From Glandiceps talaboti (lineage: Eukaryota; Hemichordata; Enteropneusta; Spengelidae), in the NCBI RefSeq assembly GCF_964340395.1, contig NC_135567.1, positions 16,585,306 to 16,640,305 of the forward strand: DNA of 55,000 nt, written 5' to 3'. Positions within the stretch are counted from its first letter, which is position 1. Each line of letters starts with the position of its first letter. The notes beneath the pieces are model-generated. The model was not told where the DNA came from, ran no database searches, and saw nothing but the letters and a program-made list of their open reading frames with translations. This document shows positions 44,342-55,000 of the stretch, piece by piece. The translations under genes and the position numbers were made by a program.

Positions 44342-45621
44342 GTAAGTAATATGAATATTATTATGATACATTCTAATAGCATCTTCTTATTACATTGCTT
44401 TCACCGTAACACACCGTCACTTTCTATTATCCAAAAACGAGTTCACGTCACGCTGTCAAAACCAACCTATAACAATACATTGGTAATGTTGTGAGTCATA
44501 GAGTCGAACGGTATAAGTATGGATAGTTCTAACGTTGCACTCTAGCACTCACACTCTCATACTCTCGTACGGGATCGTTCAGGTCCAAGTCGGGAATTAG
44601 TCACGACTGAGAAGAGATTTCGGCTTGCCAGAATCACCTACCCGAGTGCTTCTGGATGTTTTAATTATCATACTTAAGTATACTTCCAAAACAATGGAAT
44701 TTACACAACAACTAAAAATAGAAAACCACACCATAAGATCATGGCATTATTATGTACTTTTCTCTAACCAATCGTGTGAATTTCAGTTACATCATGTTTG
44801 CCCAGCTTCGTCATCGCCAGTCTACTTCTGACCTATGGCCTACAATGCTGAAACGTAGAATTTATTCCCATAATTCCAAAATACGATATTTTGGATCGTA
44901 ATAGTAATATAATTACGCAACTAATGTTTGGTATGTAAACCCGATGCCTTTAAAAAATTCTCCAGGATTTCAATATGCCAAATTTCTTAATATAAAGTAT
45001 TTTACTGTATACGCATTATACGTTTTCTATGTAACCTTGATATTTCCACGACCTATTCAACTGAACTGAGTAAATGACTCTGACAATATGCAATATTTGT
45101 GCGAGGTTCGCATGGCAACTAATGGGTGGGGGCGCTGTTTATTTATGTGATGGCAGGGCGAGAATTTCAAAATGGTTGTCGCGTATTTAATACATGTTGT
45201 CTACAAGGCAAACACGACCCTGTCAAGTTTCCCGTTGTAAAAGATTTTTTCGTCAAATAATTTTTACCTATGTTAGTCGTAAAAAGTTGCCAATATGCCT
45301 AATTACTACAGCAATGCACCTGGGTGTAACCCAGCGACAGCAAAGCTATCGAAAGTATCCGTGGATGAAAGGTGATATATTTCACCTATTTCCAATACAA
45401 TCCAATTGCAAGTCCATCCGACAGCAGTGGAAGTGGATGAAACCTCTGGGGAGGGAAGTATCATGACAACCAAGCAAATATTCCAGGATTCGCTTCCGTC
45501 ATTTTATACGAATCAGGGGCCAACAGAAGTGCATCCCATCCTGACTTTATTTCCCTACAACCACTGGGGAAACACAAAGTTAATACTACACGTTCAACAT
45601 TTAAGTGTCATCGACGTCTAG
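44342..45621. other. No further ankyrin exon recognised
   Basis: Frames at 45194-45466 and 45406-45621 are open but resemble nothing I know and overlap each other. They may be degenerate sequence upstream of the transposase remnant. Confidence 0.4.
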
Positions 45622-47258
45622 TGTATGAAAATGAAGCCCTCGACGATGACGTGAAACCAGCTGTAGTGAACGACAACTATGTTTACCGCGCACCCGATAA
45701 TGACATCACATATTCTAAGCTATATGATGGGATTTGTGAGGAGGTAGAAGTAATAGATAGCAGTTGCCAGGCTAATTATTTTGGTAAGTGTGATATAGAT
45801 TTAGTACTGTACTCGCATACGGTGAAATATACCATAGTTTGACAAGTCTAACACCAGTGAGCCACTATATTGTAATTTTGCTGCCCGTGATTACAATAAT
45901 ATGCCCAATAAATTGAGTTTATACCGAACCTATTACATAATTTAAAAACCCACCTTTTTGGAATAACATTTAGGTAGTAATATATTTAATTTTGATACAT
46001 TTTTTAATACCTAGAGTACCGACACTTACAAGTTTTGATAAAAAATGCTGTATTTTGAGTTCTTCAAAGGAAAGTATTTTCCCATGATTTTTGTATTGCT
46101 TAACTATACAAACTTCTAACCAGCTAAGAACCCTAAATAGATAAAGGATTGCTACTGACATGAGCTAAATTCAACATTGATGTGACTATGAGTTGTTTTG
46201 TTTCATTGTTTACAGAGTTTAAAAAGTCATATCAACCCAGGTACCTCGTGATCATCAATATACAGTCTCCCAAGAAGCAATGGATGGTGCTGATCTAAGT
46301 ATGACTGATGTTTCTGTGCAGACAGACTTAGCAATGGAATACCTAAACAAACTTGAGACTGAGAATAAAAGAACGACTACAAAACTGAAAAACTCTGGGG
46401 TACTCTGCAGGAAACTTGTCGTTAATGAAGGTTTAGAATCAGACACGTCCACCAAATTATGTTCAATCCCTAGTATTGCATTTCTGTATACACTATAATT
46501 TAGTCATTTTTTTACTCACAAAACCCAAGTATCAGCATCAAGTAGTTGTGGTAAACCTGGATCCCGAAGGAAACTGACAAAGTTTGAAGAGTATATAATG
46601 AAAGTTTAGGTTAGGGTTATTATCTGTTGTTCTCGGAGATTTGCTTGGTGTTTCTCAAAGTTTGGAGTCGAAGATATTTACAACCTGGATAAGTGTTAGC
46701 AAGAATTATGTTGCATGTTCTATAGTGGCCTTCTCGTCAGCAAATAAACAAGTATATGCCTTTTTCTTTTAAAAGAGTTTTCCCTAATATTAGAGACATA
46801 ATCGACTGTACAGAATGTTTAATTCAATAACCAAGGACTCCAACAGCTTGGGTTACATCATACAGTCCATACGAAAATCACAGCACGTACAAACCCATTT
46901 TTTTCAATCACGTCATTTGGTGCTTTCACGTCTTTGGCTTGTTAAACCAGGAGATGAAATATTGACAGATATGGAATTTACTGTTAGGGATCTATTGTCA
47001 GCAAAAATGATTACTCTGAAAATACCACCATTCACGAGAAAGTGTAACACAGCTAAAGGAAAACGAACGAATTCTTCAGAAATGTTAGCGTCAAAGCGTA
47101 TTTCATCACTTCGAATTAGAATAGAACAAGGTATTAACAAGTTGAAAGAATTTCATTTTATTGATCAAGTTATGCCCTTGAAACTTAAGAATGTTGGCAT
47201 TCAGTGTATTGTTGCTACCACACTATGTAATATGCAAACACCTCTATTTCAAAATTAA
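45622..47258 (+). pseudogene. DDE_Tnp_4-type transposase remnant (ISL2EU/Harbinger-like)
   Basis: Possible first exon 45622-45783 (acceptor GTCTAG, donor GGTAAGTG) encodes VYENEALDDDVKPAVVNDNY. A second starts at 46216 after TTTACAG. The following frames, in order, give MTDVSVQTDLAMEYLNKLE (a heptad-like stretch), RKLTKFEEYIM (helix-turn-helix region), LLGVSQS, IFTTWI, FPNIRDIIDCTECLIQ, LVKPGDEILTDMEFTVRDLL, MITLKIPPF and ISSLRIRIEQGINKLKEF. They end at TAA 47256-47258. The family pattern is xIDCTE, ADRGF and RVHVER; candidate D, D and E residues are visible, although ADRGF is TDMEF here. At least four frameshifts or stops break it. Assignment is by motif resemblance. Confidence 0.82.
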
Positions 47259-47270
47259 ATCAAATCTGAA

Positions 47271-47420
47271 GTGTGTGCGTGTGTGTGTGTGTTTGCATCT
47301 GTGTGTCTGTATCTGTATGTATGTATGTATGTATGTATGTATGTATGTATGTATGTATGTATGTATGTATGTATGTGTGTGCGTGTTTGGCTGCGTGCAT
47401 GCGCGCGCCTGTGTGTGTGT
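47271..47420. repeat. GT-rich and (TATG)n microsatellite
   Basis: A GT run, then about 14 TATG units (47317-47376), then a further GC/GT alternating stretch with GCGCGC at 47401-47406. Confidence 0.95.
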
Positions 47421-47572
47421 AACTTGAAGATTCGTATTTCAAGTTTGGTATATTAACATTTGATGCACTAAGCTATTTAATAATATGAAAATCACTTGTC
47501 TACACACGTTATATGCCTTTATTGAAATAATTGTTACAAATTCATAAATACATTCCCCAGGTTGGTAAAACA

Positions 47573-47778
47573 CAGTAATAAATAGTTCTTGTTTCATGAC
47601 GTATTGTTCCAATTACTGGCGAGTAATGTGTCTCCTGTTCAGATCAAAACACTTTGTCAAACTGTTTGTTCATTAGCATAACCAGATAGTTTGTCAAATC
47701 CTGTCAATCCGGACAGTGAAACATTACTTGTAAGTAATTGGAACGCTTGGTCATATGTATTAAGAACTATTCATTACT
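47573..47778. mobile_element. Small MITE-like inverted repeat element
   Basis: The left end AGTAATAAATAGTTCTTG and right end AAGAACTATTCATTACT are inverted, and inner words TTCCAATTACT and AGTAATTGGAA also pair. The total is about 206 bp with arms of about 55 bases. It is non-coding. Confidence 0.75.
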
Positions 47779-48567
47779 AAATTGTTCAAAATACTTATAT
47801 TCTATTATCTTAAACATATATACATCAGTGAATCAGATTTTAGTGTGTATTATAAAAGAGTATTATTTCATTTTAATTTATTTTTTTGTTTAGGACGATG
47901 AAATATATGTATTAATACTAATGTATGAAGATTGGGTACTTGTAAATATAGAAAGCTTTTTAGTTGTATATCTTAGTATATAATTAAAAAGTTTGAATGA
48001 CACTGATTTTCATAATTGAAAATATTTAAAAACATTTGAATTATTTCAAACTGCTCTACAGTTCATCCTAAATAAAAGCTACATACAATTTACAAGTAAC
48101 AAGTTGGTTGTACTGGTCGATTCATATTAGTTGTCAAACAGTGTGCGTGTCAACTCAACATATTGTCATCTTTCTACATCATACATGTACATGTTTGAAT
48201 AGTTCATACACCCACCTACTGTTAACGTTACAAGCTTTCATATTGCACTCTTCTAATGTCACGAATGTGTGACATAAGTAATCATTGGTTGAAAAGTTGA
48301 AAAGGTTATATAGAAGGATTATGTCCTATCAGAAGTCTTCTTTGAGTTGTCACCGTTCAGTTATCAACATATTTATGATCTCATAAATATCTCATTTGAC
48401 TGAAACTTACAACAGTTCACTGGGAAAGGCTGAATATTCAGAAAATAGCAATGTATTGATGTCAAGCTCAGAGATTTTTTAAATCTAAAAACTCGTCCTA
48501 GCCCTAAACACTCTAGCTCTGTGCACACTAAAAAATTGATAATACAACTTTGATGTTTATTTGAGTT
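47779..48567. other. AT-rich spacer, nothing recognised
   Basis: No gene supported. This would be the region between the convergent transposase and YqaJ remnants. Confidence 0.5.
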
Positions 48568-48810
48568 TTATTTTCCACCATATAGATAAACGTTAACATG
48601 ATATGATTTACCCTGAACTGCCTCAATGGGCAGCTTATCTCTATATTTATAACAACATTTTATTCTAAGTAACCACACAAGCTTTCCATAACAGGCACAT
48701 TCAATAGTACCATCAGGACTTGCACCTAGTAAATGGGTGTCACTTGATCTGATAAATCCACTATTTGTTATTTTAACAACCTTGTGTCCCTTTAGTACAT
48801 AAATATTCAA
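48568..48810 (-). pseudogene. YqaJ-type nuclease fragment
   Basis: Minus-strand frame encoding FIRSSDTHLLGASPDGTIEC, then LLRIKCCYKYRDKLPIEAV. YqaJ-family nucleases have a GASPDG motif with the catalytic aspartate and a following LEIKC with catalytic Glu and Lys. Here the Glu is Arg (LRIKC), so this copy is probably inactive. Animal proteins of this kind are carried by ISL2EU DNA transposons, with a SWIM zinc finger at the N-terminus; see 53258-53533 and 54517-54809 for likely upstream parts. Confidence 0.82.
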
Positions 48811-48904
48811 AATATTGATGTTTGGCTACTGGCTCCTTACCAATACCAAATGTTATATGTTCAGACATGATAAAATTAGAGACTTTTGAAATAACCTTAT
48901 AGTC

Positions 48905-49090
48905 CGTTCACACTAGGACATATCCTCCGCAGAATCAGTGACTTAAATTAACTTTGGAGGTATTCTTTGTGTGTGAATGGTCGACTCCGGAGAATCTGTG
49001 GATTATTTTACTGCGGAGGTTTTGGTCGATTCAGCTCCGCAGATCCTCCGGAGGCAAGGATTAGCTTGTACTAAGTTGTAGGTGTGAACG
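48905..49090. mobile_element. Short inverted-repeat element (MITE-like)
   Basis: CGTTCACAC at 48905-48913 and GTGTGAACG at 49082-49090 are inverted. The interior repeats CTCCGCAGA and TCCGGAG-type words. No clear target duplication. Confidence 0.6.
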
Positions 49091-49117
49091 CTTTACGCCG
49101 GTGAAAGCGCCATCAAT

Positions 49118-49255
49118 CGGTGTATTTCAGTCATCTCACTAATTTCCCGGACAGCAAACTACGATGTTGCCAGCTAATTAGTGGGCAATATTGAGAGTTC
49201 GATCGACAAAATACCGAGCCACATGCTTGTATTGTAACTGATGTGGCTGTACATG
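49118..49255. repeat. Left arm of a 3.4-kb-spaced inverted repeat
   Basis: CACTAATTTCCCGGACAGCA, GATGTTGCCAGCTAATTAGT and CAATATTGAGAGTTC appear inverted and diverged at 52440-52570. Confidence 0.9.
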
Positions 49256-49332
49256 TGTACTTAGGCCTTTCTTGTTTATTAAAACAGCGGTGTGTAGCCA
49301 CGGCCGCTTGTAAACTGTTATTCCTTTCCTAA

Positions 49333-50174
49333 GGGGAGAACCATTTGATTTCTGGGGGTGGGGGTATGGAGGATTTTGAGGGAAAAAAATTTCCAGGTGA
49401 ACCAGAAAAAAAAATTGATCCTGTAATGGCTTGAGAAAAAAATTGTCATAACAGACAGAAGCGCCGCAAATGTTTTTAATACAAGTATAAATTCCTCTTT
49501 TTTTCCATCACTTATCATTAAAACATGCACTATATAGCTCTGCTTTAAACCCAAGTGCACACAAAGTTTTCCTTTCCTTTTCTGACCCAAGAAAACATAT
49601 TTCAGGATTTTTTTTGCAATATCTCAATGACACAGTCAATATCTGAAGGGGACTATTTGGCTTCTGTAAATTAAGACAATTTAAAAAACAAGACTGGAGT
49701 CAATAAACTAGTGTCACACTACACATGCAAGATATTTTCTTCTGTTTCCTGGTACTACTATGATGGCTTAAAGGAAAGCAACTCACATGGGGTCAGGAGT
49801 ACAGCACTCCCCAGATCAGTCAGCTCCTCAGGGATATTTTACCAGACGAGTCATCTGTTGTGCATACAAATTTAAATAGCAGATGTATGGTTGGTAGACA
49901 GACATCTTTCATACTAACTGCTAATTCTTCTACTTGCACAGAATAAGTTATTTAGAGGTACAGTTGTGAACCATTGTGACATGGTATAGGTATGAACAAT
50001 GCATTACAAACTTAATGACTAATTAAAACAAATTTGCACTGCTACTCCATTTGAAAAAAAAAATTGATGCAGGACTGACAGTAGAAAAAAAATTGCTGTC
50101 ACTGACTGGAAAAAAAATTGCTCCCATACCTACTTCCTCCACCCCCCCCCCCCCGAAATCAAATGGTTCTCCCC
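49333..50174. mobile_element. 842-bp non-autonomous element, TAA target duplication
   Basis: Terminal inverted repeats GGGGAGAACCATTTGATTTC and GAAATCAAATGGTTCTCCCC are perfect over 20 bases, flanked by TAA (49330-49332 and 50175-50177). A 3-bp TAA target fits PIF/Harbinger-type insertion. Subterminal GAAAAAAAAATTG units recur at both ends. The minus-strand frame at 49318-49590 runs through the terminal repeat and has no known counterpart. Removing the element joins TTCCTTTCC-TAA-ATGG, which matches the opposite arm of the palindrome at 50177-50434. Confidence 0.92.
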
Positions 50175-50176
50175 TA

Positions 50177-50434
50177 AATGGTTGTATTATTGTCTATGAC
50201 GGTCCTAATACAGAACAATGACGTTATTATAGGGATTGGCGATATTCTTATAAAATCGGTAGCGATGTCATACCCCCCTACGTGTTGTATGTATGTAGGG
50301 GGTATGACATCGCTACCGATTTTATAAGAATATCGCCAATCCCTATAATAACGTCAATGATCTGTATCAGGACCGTCATAGACAAGAATAAGACCATTTA
50401 GGAAAGGAATAACAGTGTACAAGCGACTGTGTGT
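50177..50434. repeat. Long palindrome
   Basis: Left arm 50177-50280 and right arm 50296-about 50400 are inverted copies over about 105 bases (GATATTCTTATAAAATCGGT, ATGTCATACCCC) around a 15-base spacer. Right-arm sequence to about 50434 also pairs with 49290-49332, beyond the 842-bp insertion, so the original arms were about 140-150 bases. Confidence 0.92.
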
Positions 50435-50545
50435 AGAACTGTGGGTGAAGTCATAAACTTTGTCCGGAAGAAACCATTTCATGTACTGGTTATAAGTTGG
50501 CATAAACATGTTTGTATTTATATACTCAACTTTACTATCACACAT
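50354..50545 (-). other. Unrecognised open frame overlapping palindrome arm
   Basis: Encodes NMFMPTYNQYMKWFLPDKVY, then THSRLYTVIPFLNGLILVYD. The C-terminal third lies in the palindrome arm. It could be an exon fragment of an unknown protein; no family is recognised. Confidence 0.25.
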
Positions 50546-50559
50546 TGGTGAGCTTGCTA

Positions 50560-52439
50560 ATCTTTATTCAGAACCACCAATGTATAAAAAAAAACATTGA
50601 AGTCGGCAACGAATCATAAATATTGTTATTATGATTGATGTACCACACTGCATCATCTCTTCAACGAATCGATCTTCCTTGTAACGTTTTAAGTGGTTCA
50701 CTCAAACTATGTCTTATACTAACTGCAATAACTGTAGCGTGTACTGTGATTTTGCGGTTCTTTCCTCTGTTTTTGTACCCTTTTCCGTTCCGATGTTTGA
50801 CTGGAAGCAATCACTACAATTTCTCCAACGGTAACGCGCGTACGCAAATGGCCGAGGTCACACTGAAAAGTGAGATGAGTGAGATGTCAGCGTACTACCC
50901 GTTTCAAAATGTAGCTACTTTTGGGTTTTCCTCACCGTCGAATTGCAGAGCCAAACTTACGCTAAATATTAGGAGAACGAGAGGTCAATTTGCTATTTCA
51001 ACCACCATATTGCCCAAAATTTAACACGTGTGAGATATGTTTTCGTTATCTGAAAATATACTTTATGTTAGAGCACACGATGTCTTCGCCACTGTATTTA
51101 CGGAAACTGCTATCAAAAAAGTTGTTGCCGTGATAGCACCTTAATTTGCGTAAATATTCTCTTCAGATTTTGTGGATTTCCTTTGTATTGACTCTCGATT
51201 ATAAGTTTTAACGGTACATTTAGGCCGACATGCGAGCATCACAGCCATTAACAGTTCAAACGCTGTGAGCATTGGAGGTACATGTATCTGTGAATATATG
51301 GTTTGTGTAAAAGTTGCTATTGATGTCAACGTTTTAGGTACTTGTTCTCGAGTTTTAATTTTACGATATTTCCATCTTGACGTTTTTCACTGAGACTGAA
51401 TGTGAATGTACTCGGAAAAGTAATGGGGTGACTGGGGGAACCCGTCCCGTTTTACATGTGCAAGTCAGATGGCGTCACGTAATTAATCTGCAAATAAATG
51501 GAGCTAGTTCTCAACATCACATAATTACGTACAAAGTGTTCAGTAGGATTTTTTTCGTTTGGTTTACTGAAATATTTCATAGCAGACGACTGATGTGCAA
51601 AGTGAAATTGATAACATATATTGGGTCATTTCACCAGTGCCGTAAGTGTCTGGAAGTTGAGTATTGCGTGAATCATTTTTGAATTGTTTACCAACGAATG
51701 TCTACGCCACACTTAATTCCTCTGAAGATTGTTCAGTTCAAATAAATTAAAGTAAAGACGATACGAGATTTGATACATACTGATATTGTTACATGTACAG
51801 TAACAGACATGCACACAGTGCACAGATCACATACGGAAGTGCAAATTTGCCGCCATAACAACGAAAGGCCTAGCTTGGGAAGTATTTCGGAAGGCAGAAT
51901 TTGCTTGCTGTCTCGTTGCGATGTTATTTTCTTAATTGCGGGTTGTTCACCATGTCCATCACTCCTACCTGGTTTACTAGCCGGAGAAAAGAAATTATTT
52001 GCCGTTTACTCCCGGGGTTTACTCATACTAAAACCGGCGGTGGTTCTCCGCTGTGTGTGTAGGCTATCTGCTGTACTATGTCGACATGTCAAACTATCAT
52101 TATTTGAGAAGAGACGTTGAATGTCAGGGGCAAACGGGAGTAGAGAATGACATTTAAAAACAAAAAATGGCAAAATTATGTCGAAATCAAAGGCTTGCCG
52201 ACAGTCATGCACAAGAAGAATGGTCCTATAAAATTTGTGTAGAGTACACTGCTCATGTGAACGGTCGTCCATTGCTATCTAATTGAAGTGTCAATCAAAA
52301 TTAGTGTCAACAACGTTGTCTATATGTATGCTTTGATACATTCGGAGCCAGAGTACATCAGTCCTGACAATGTCAATCAGTATATTTAGTCTACAATGCG
52401 ACGTATAAATTAATACGGAAATGAGTTTCTGCTGAGTCG
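50560..52439. other. No gene recognised
   Basis: Several open frames (plus 50635-51024, minus 51141-51329, plus 51770-52120) lack recognisable domains or splice context. The sequence is a little richer in CpG than the AT-rich flanks. Confidence 0.4.
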
Positions 52440-52570
52440 GCATTCAGCAACATCAGTTACAAAATAAATATGTGTCTCGGTAATTGTCAAGTGAACTCTC
52501 AATATTGCTCACTAATTAGCTGGCAACATCATTAAGTTGCTGTCCGGGAAATTAGTGGGATGACTGTAAA
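52440..52570. repeat. Right arm of a 3.4-kb-spaced inverted repeat
   Basis: Inverted, diverged counterpart of 49118-49255 (GAACTCTCAATATTG, ACTAATTAGCTGGCAACATC, GCTGTCCGGGAAATTAGTG). Confidence 0.9.
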
Positions 52571-52974
52571 CGAAATCACTTCCTGTTGGCTGCAGAAGTC
52601 GCCATTCGAATCAAGGTTATCAATCGTCACAGAACATAGTACAACATGTCCCTCGCTAATAGTAATACACCGATGGTCCACAACAGCGAAAGAGGTACCA
52701 ACTGGCGTGACTGATTTCAGAATTTGTACGAATAGAAAACACATGAATTCACGTTGGTCAACATGTCGACGTCGAGCGTGTTGCATGGCTTGTCGAAAGT
52801 TAAACTGGACATCACGACGACGAGTGAAATTGTTAACATGCATGAGAAGACGTCTTCGCTTATTTCTCGCGAACGCATGAACGTATACAGCAATAAAAAA
52901 CACAAGGCAGTCTCTACAACGTCAGCCATGTTGTTTACATGCGTTTTCGCCGGCGGATAATGGTGTGTGAACAC
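52571..52974 (-). other. Unrecognised minus-strand frames starting MADVVE
   Basis: On the minus strand ATG at about 52929 opens MADVVETALCFLLLYTFM, and an overlapping frame gives ARNKRRRLLMHVNN and a frame continuing to 52532. The hydrophobic-then-basic start is seen in some Harbinger-type proteins, but the resemblance is weak and the frames do not join. Left as unknown. Confidence 0.25.
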
Positions 52975-53257
52975 ATACAGCTGATCTCCTTTGTTTACTA
53001 ATCGTTCTCACCTATTTACGCTGAAGAAAAAAAAACATCACGAAAAAAAGCAATATGAACATGCCTTTATTTAGAAACAGGATAAATAATAACACCATTC
53101 TCCTTATAATTACAGAAAGTATGAAAATTGCTTGCAGTGAAACGACCTTGTCTATAGCTAAATCATTCTGGAAAATCCGTTGGACCCTTAGTAAGATTAT
53201 TTACAGCTGAAATATGTTCATTATTCATGATCTTTCAAATACACATCAAAGTTAGAT

Positions 53258-53533
53258 TCAAAACTTTTCTTTGAAATTGGAAGCAAAGTCTGCAAAATCT
53301 TTTGGCCTATGAATAGTTTCAATGTCTGGCACTGGATCAAAAGTTTGTAGGAGAAGAGAATTTATAGCTACAAATGCATTGTACATAACAGATCGTATTC
53401 CACCTGGTGTAAATTTGGGATTGCTGGCTTCTTGCAAAGCATTGACATTGATTCCCTCCTTGGTTTGTCCAAAGTGCACAATCTGTCAGTCCCAACTTAT
53501 GTATGATGATCCCGTTCTGTATAGCTGTTGAGA
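53258..53533 (-). pseudogene. Possible middle exon of the SWIM/YqaJ transposon protein
   Basis: An acceptor CTTTTTTTCAG precedes 53533 on the minus strand. Two overlapping frames follow; one ends at TGA 53340, the other reads ASNPKFTPGGIRSVMYNAF and KDFADFASNFKEKF, stopping at 53260-53258. TPGGIRS followed by a tyrosine resembles the linker between SWIM and YqaJ domains in animal transposon proteins, from memory of the family. A frameshift is required. A minus-strand AATAAA lies near 53068. Confidence 0.4.
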
Positions 53534-54516
53534 CTGAAAAAAAGAAAGCCATGCAGTGCTTACGCGATCTATTATCTCTGGAAAACAAAATGTTCATTGA
53601 ATACAAAAGACATGACATCAAAACTAAATAAATAAATGACACGTTCCTAAATGCTCCACAATGCTATTATACTTTTAATTCCGGTTAATTGTTTCTGTTA
53701 CTGCAAACAATCGAAATATGTAAATACTCCTAACTTCACACACACAAAAAAACCTAACTTCACACACAAACACGCACACACACACACACACACATTCTCT
53801 CGAACATCTATATAGTTGTACACATATTTGTATATGTGTACATATTTACACATGTATTCTGTTTGATTTAGATGATTGCATTGGAATAATGATATTAATG
53901 TAGTAATTTAATAAATGTTCATGTCTGTCTTGTGAGAGTTTATATATTCTCTGTTGTTTGTTTATTGCACAATATAACACTGTGCTAGTGTTTCTCTGTA
54001 GTTGAACTTGACTTACATACAATACTCATATAATATCCTGATTGAAGTGGTGGATGATTGAAGAGCTGTAATTTTAAAATCAAATTGTGGATGTTGTATA
54101 GTATAAACATTTGTTTTAGCCAGATCTTTTAACGTTATTATGTGACCTTTTCACCCCTGACTCTACAGGATGTCAACACTGATACACTGTTTCATAGTCG
54201 TCGATATAATTATGATTAATATGGTCAAACAAGATTGTCCATAACATAACGCGATGTCACCCTGCCATGCTACACATCTTGAACAATGGAGGAAATTCTG
54301 ACTACGACACGACTCCAATTGTTCTGAGAAATATCATAATCAGAATCTCCTTGGTTATCTAAACCATTGATGTATTAGGGGAAATATTAAAACGCGCTTT
54401 GAAGAGGAAGCGTCTATGGTTCAAGTGATAAATATACACAATGTAAATTCGAACACAACAATCAAATACACATTTGATGGAAAATTAATCAACATGCACT
54501 CATTAGAAATACTTAC
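53534..54516. other. Spacer with short (CA)n, no gene recognised
   Basis: A CA run at 53773-53794 and AT-rich sequence; possibly an intron of the SWIM/YqaJ gene. Confidence 0.45.
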
Positions 54517-54809
54517 GCGACACAGTTACATCCACATGCGTGTAATCGTCCTTCAACTTTGCAATACAATCCATGTTTCGTCTTATCAAACTGACTAGTT
54601 CCACGGATAAAATTAAATTTGACGTATATAAAATGGGACCGTGACACTTGATGCATTTTCACACCGTGGACATGATCATCAACAAACATCTTGTGTCCGT
54701 TGTCTTTGCGGTAGTTTATGAGTCGCTCATCTGACCATCTACATACACTTCGTAGGTAAGCATTGATTCGAATTAAATCAATATCTGGAAGACCTTGTAA
54801 TTTGTCATT
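54517..54809 (-). pseudogene. SWIM zinc-finger exon of an ISL2EU-like YqaJ protein (partial)
   Basis: Minus-strand open stretch encoding NDKLQGLPDIDLIRINAYLR, then WSDERLINYRKDNGHKMFVD, and further GLYCKVEGRLHACGCNCVA, ending at a consensus donor (GTAAGT at 54516-54511). CxC in CGCNC is the first half of a SWIM finger (CxCx..CxH), with the second half expected in the next exon. Upstream (54810-55000) the frame has stops. The order SWIM then YqaJ on one strand, opposite a DDE_Tnp_4 transposase, is the arrangement known for ISL2EU transposons. Confidence 0.55.
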
Positions 54810-55000
54810 CTACTATCTCACCAAACGTACATCAATGACTCCGTTTTCTCCATCTGCTTCTATTGTGCACCATTTGTTTTAGTCCACTCTCAGAGTTGTC
54901 TCGTTCCACTAACGTTCTCAAATTTAGACTAATCGCATTTGCAGCCACCGTAACAAGATCTCCCTTGGTCGCATCTGTTTCGGATATTCCCTTGCTTTTT

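Noticed and set aside
45194-45621. THAP domain upstream of the transposase remnant
   Set aside because: I looked for the C2CH pattern and the conserved proline and phenylalanine positions and could not place them in any single frame.
51770-52120. 116-codon plus-strand frame as a gene
   Set aside because: No recognisable domain, no splice context, and comparable frames exist on the opposite strand.

Overview
The window is metazoan nuclear DNA: spliced genes with GT-AG introns, tRNA-derived SINE sequence, a CR1/L2-like LINE, Penelope-like elements (PLEs), hAT and DDE_Tnp_4-type transposons, and very long tetranucleotide arrays. This repertoire is typical of AT-rich marine invertebrate genomes (hemichordate, cephalochordate or lophotrochozoan). 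I cannot fix the species. No bacterial genes, rRNA genes or intact functional tRNA genes were seen.

Layout. 0-4.2 kb: tetranucleotide repeats, a 68-bp minisatellite with inverted outlying units, two palindromic MITEs of one family, and a 99-bp satellite with a 297-bp higher-order period. 4.66-9.98 kb (minus): a six-exon gene for a START-domain lipid transfer protein of the phosphatidylcholine transfer protein (PCTP/STARD2) type, the best gene here; its introns hold a SINE and several minisatellites. 11.9-13.8 kb: a dispersed repeat abutting a frameshifted PLE reverse-transcriptase remnant with a hammerhead-like motif. 14.2-30.6 kb: a gene-free mosaic of CTGT/TATG arrays separating four copies of a unique-sequence core; one core copy carries a solo LTR with target duplication, and a truncated LINE sits between array and core.

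30.8-44.4 kb: the second copy of the dispersed repeat, then a plus-strand ankyrin-repeat gene of which two phase-0 exons are visible (34.64 and 44.25 kb). Its second exon was duplicated in tandem; the older copy is dead and split by a 1434-bp hAT element. A second PLE remnant sits in the intron, and a third is inserted in (TA)n inside the older duplicate; the younger duplicate keeps the empty site.

45.6-55 kb: broken pieces that together look like an ISL2EU-type DNA transposon: a degenerate DDE_Tnp_4 transposase (plus) and, convergent on the minus strand, SWIM zinc-finger and YqaJ-nuclease segments. These are disrupted by MITEs, an 842-bp TAA-flanked element and large palindromes.

The host content is therefore modest: one nearly complete lipid transfer gene and part of an ankyrin gene. 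The rest is repeats that record insertion order through nested copies and internal empty sites. No intact novel system was found; the points most worth checking are the hammerhead-like motifs in the PLE pieces, the ISL2EU-like assembly, the hAT remnant that keeps a zinc-finger reading frame, and the array-plus-core segmental duplication.
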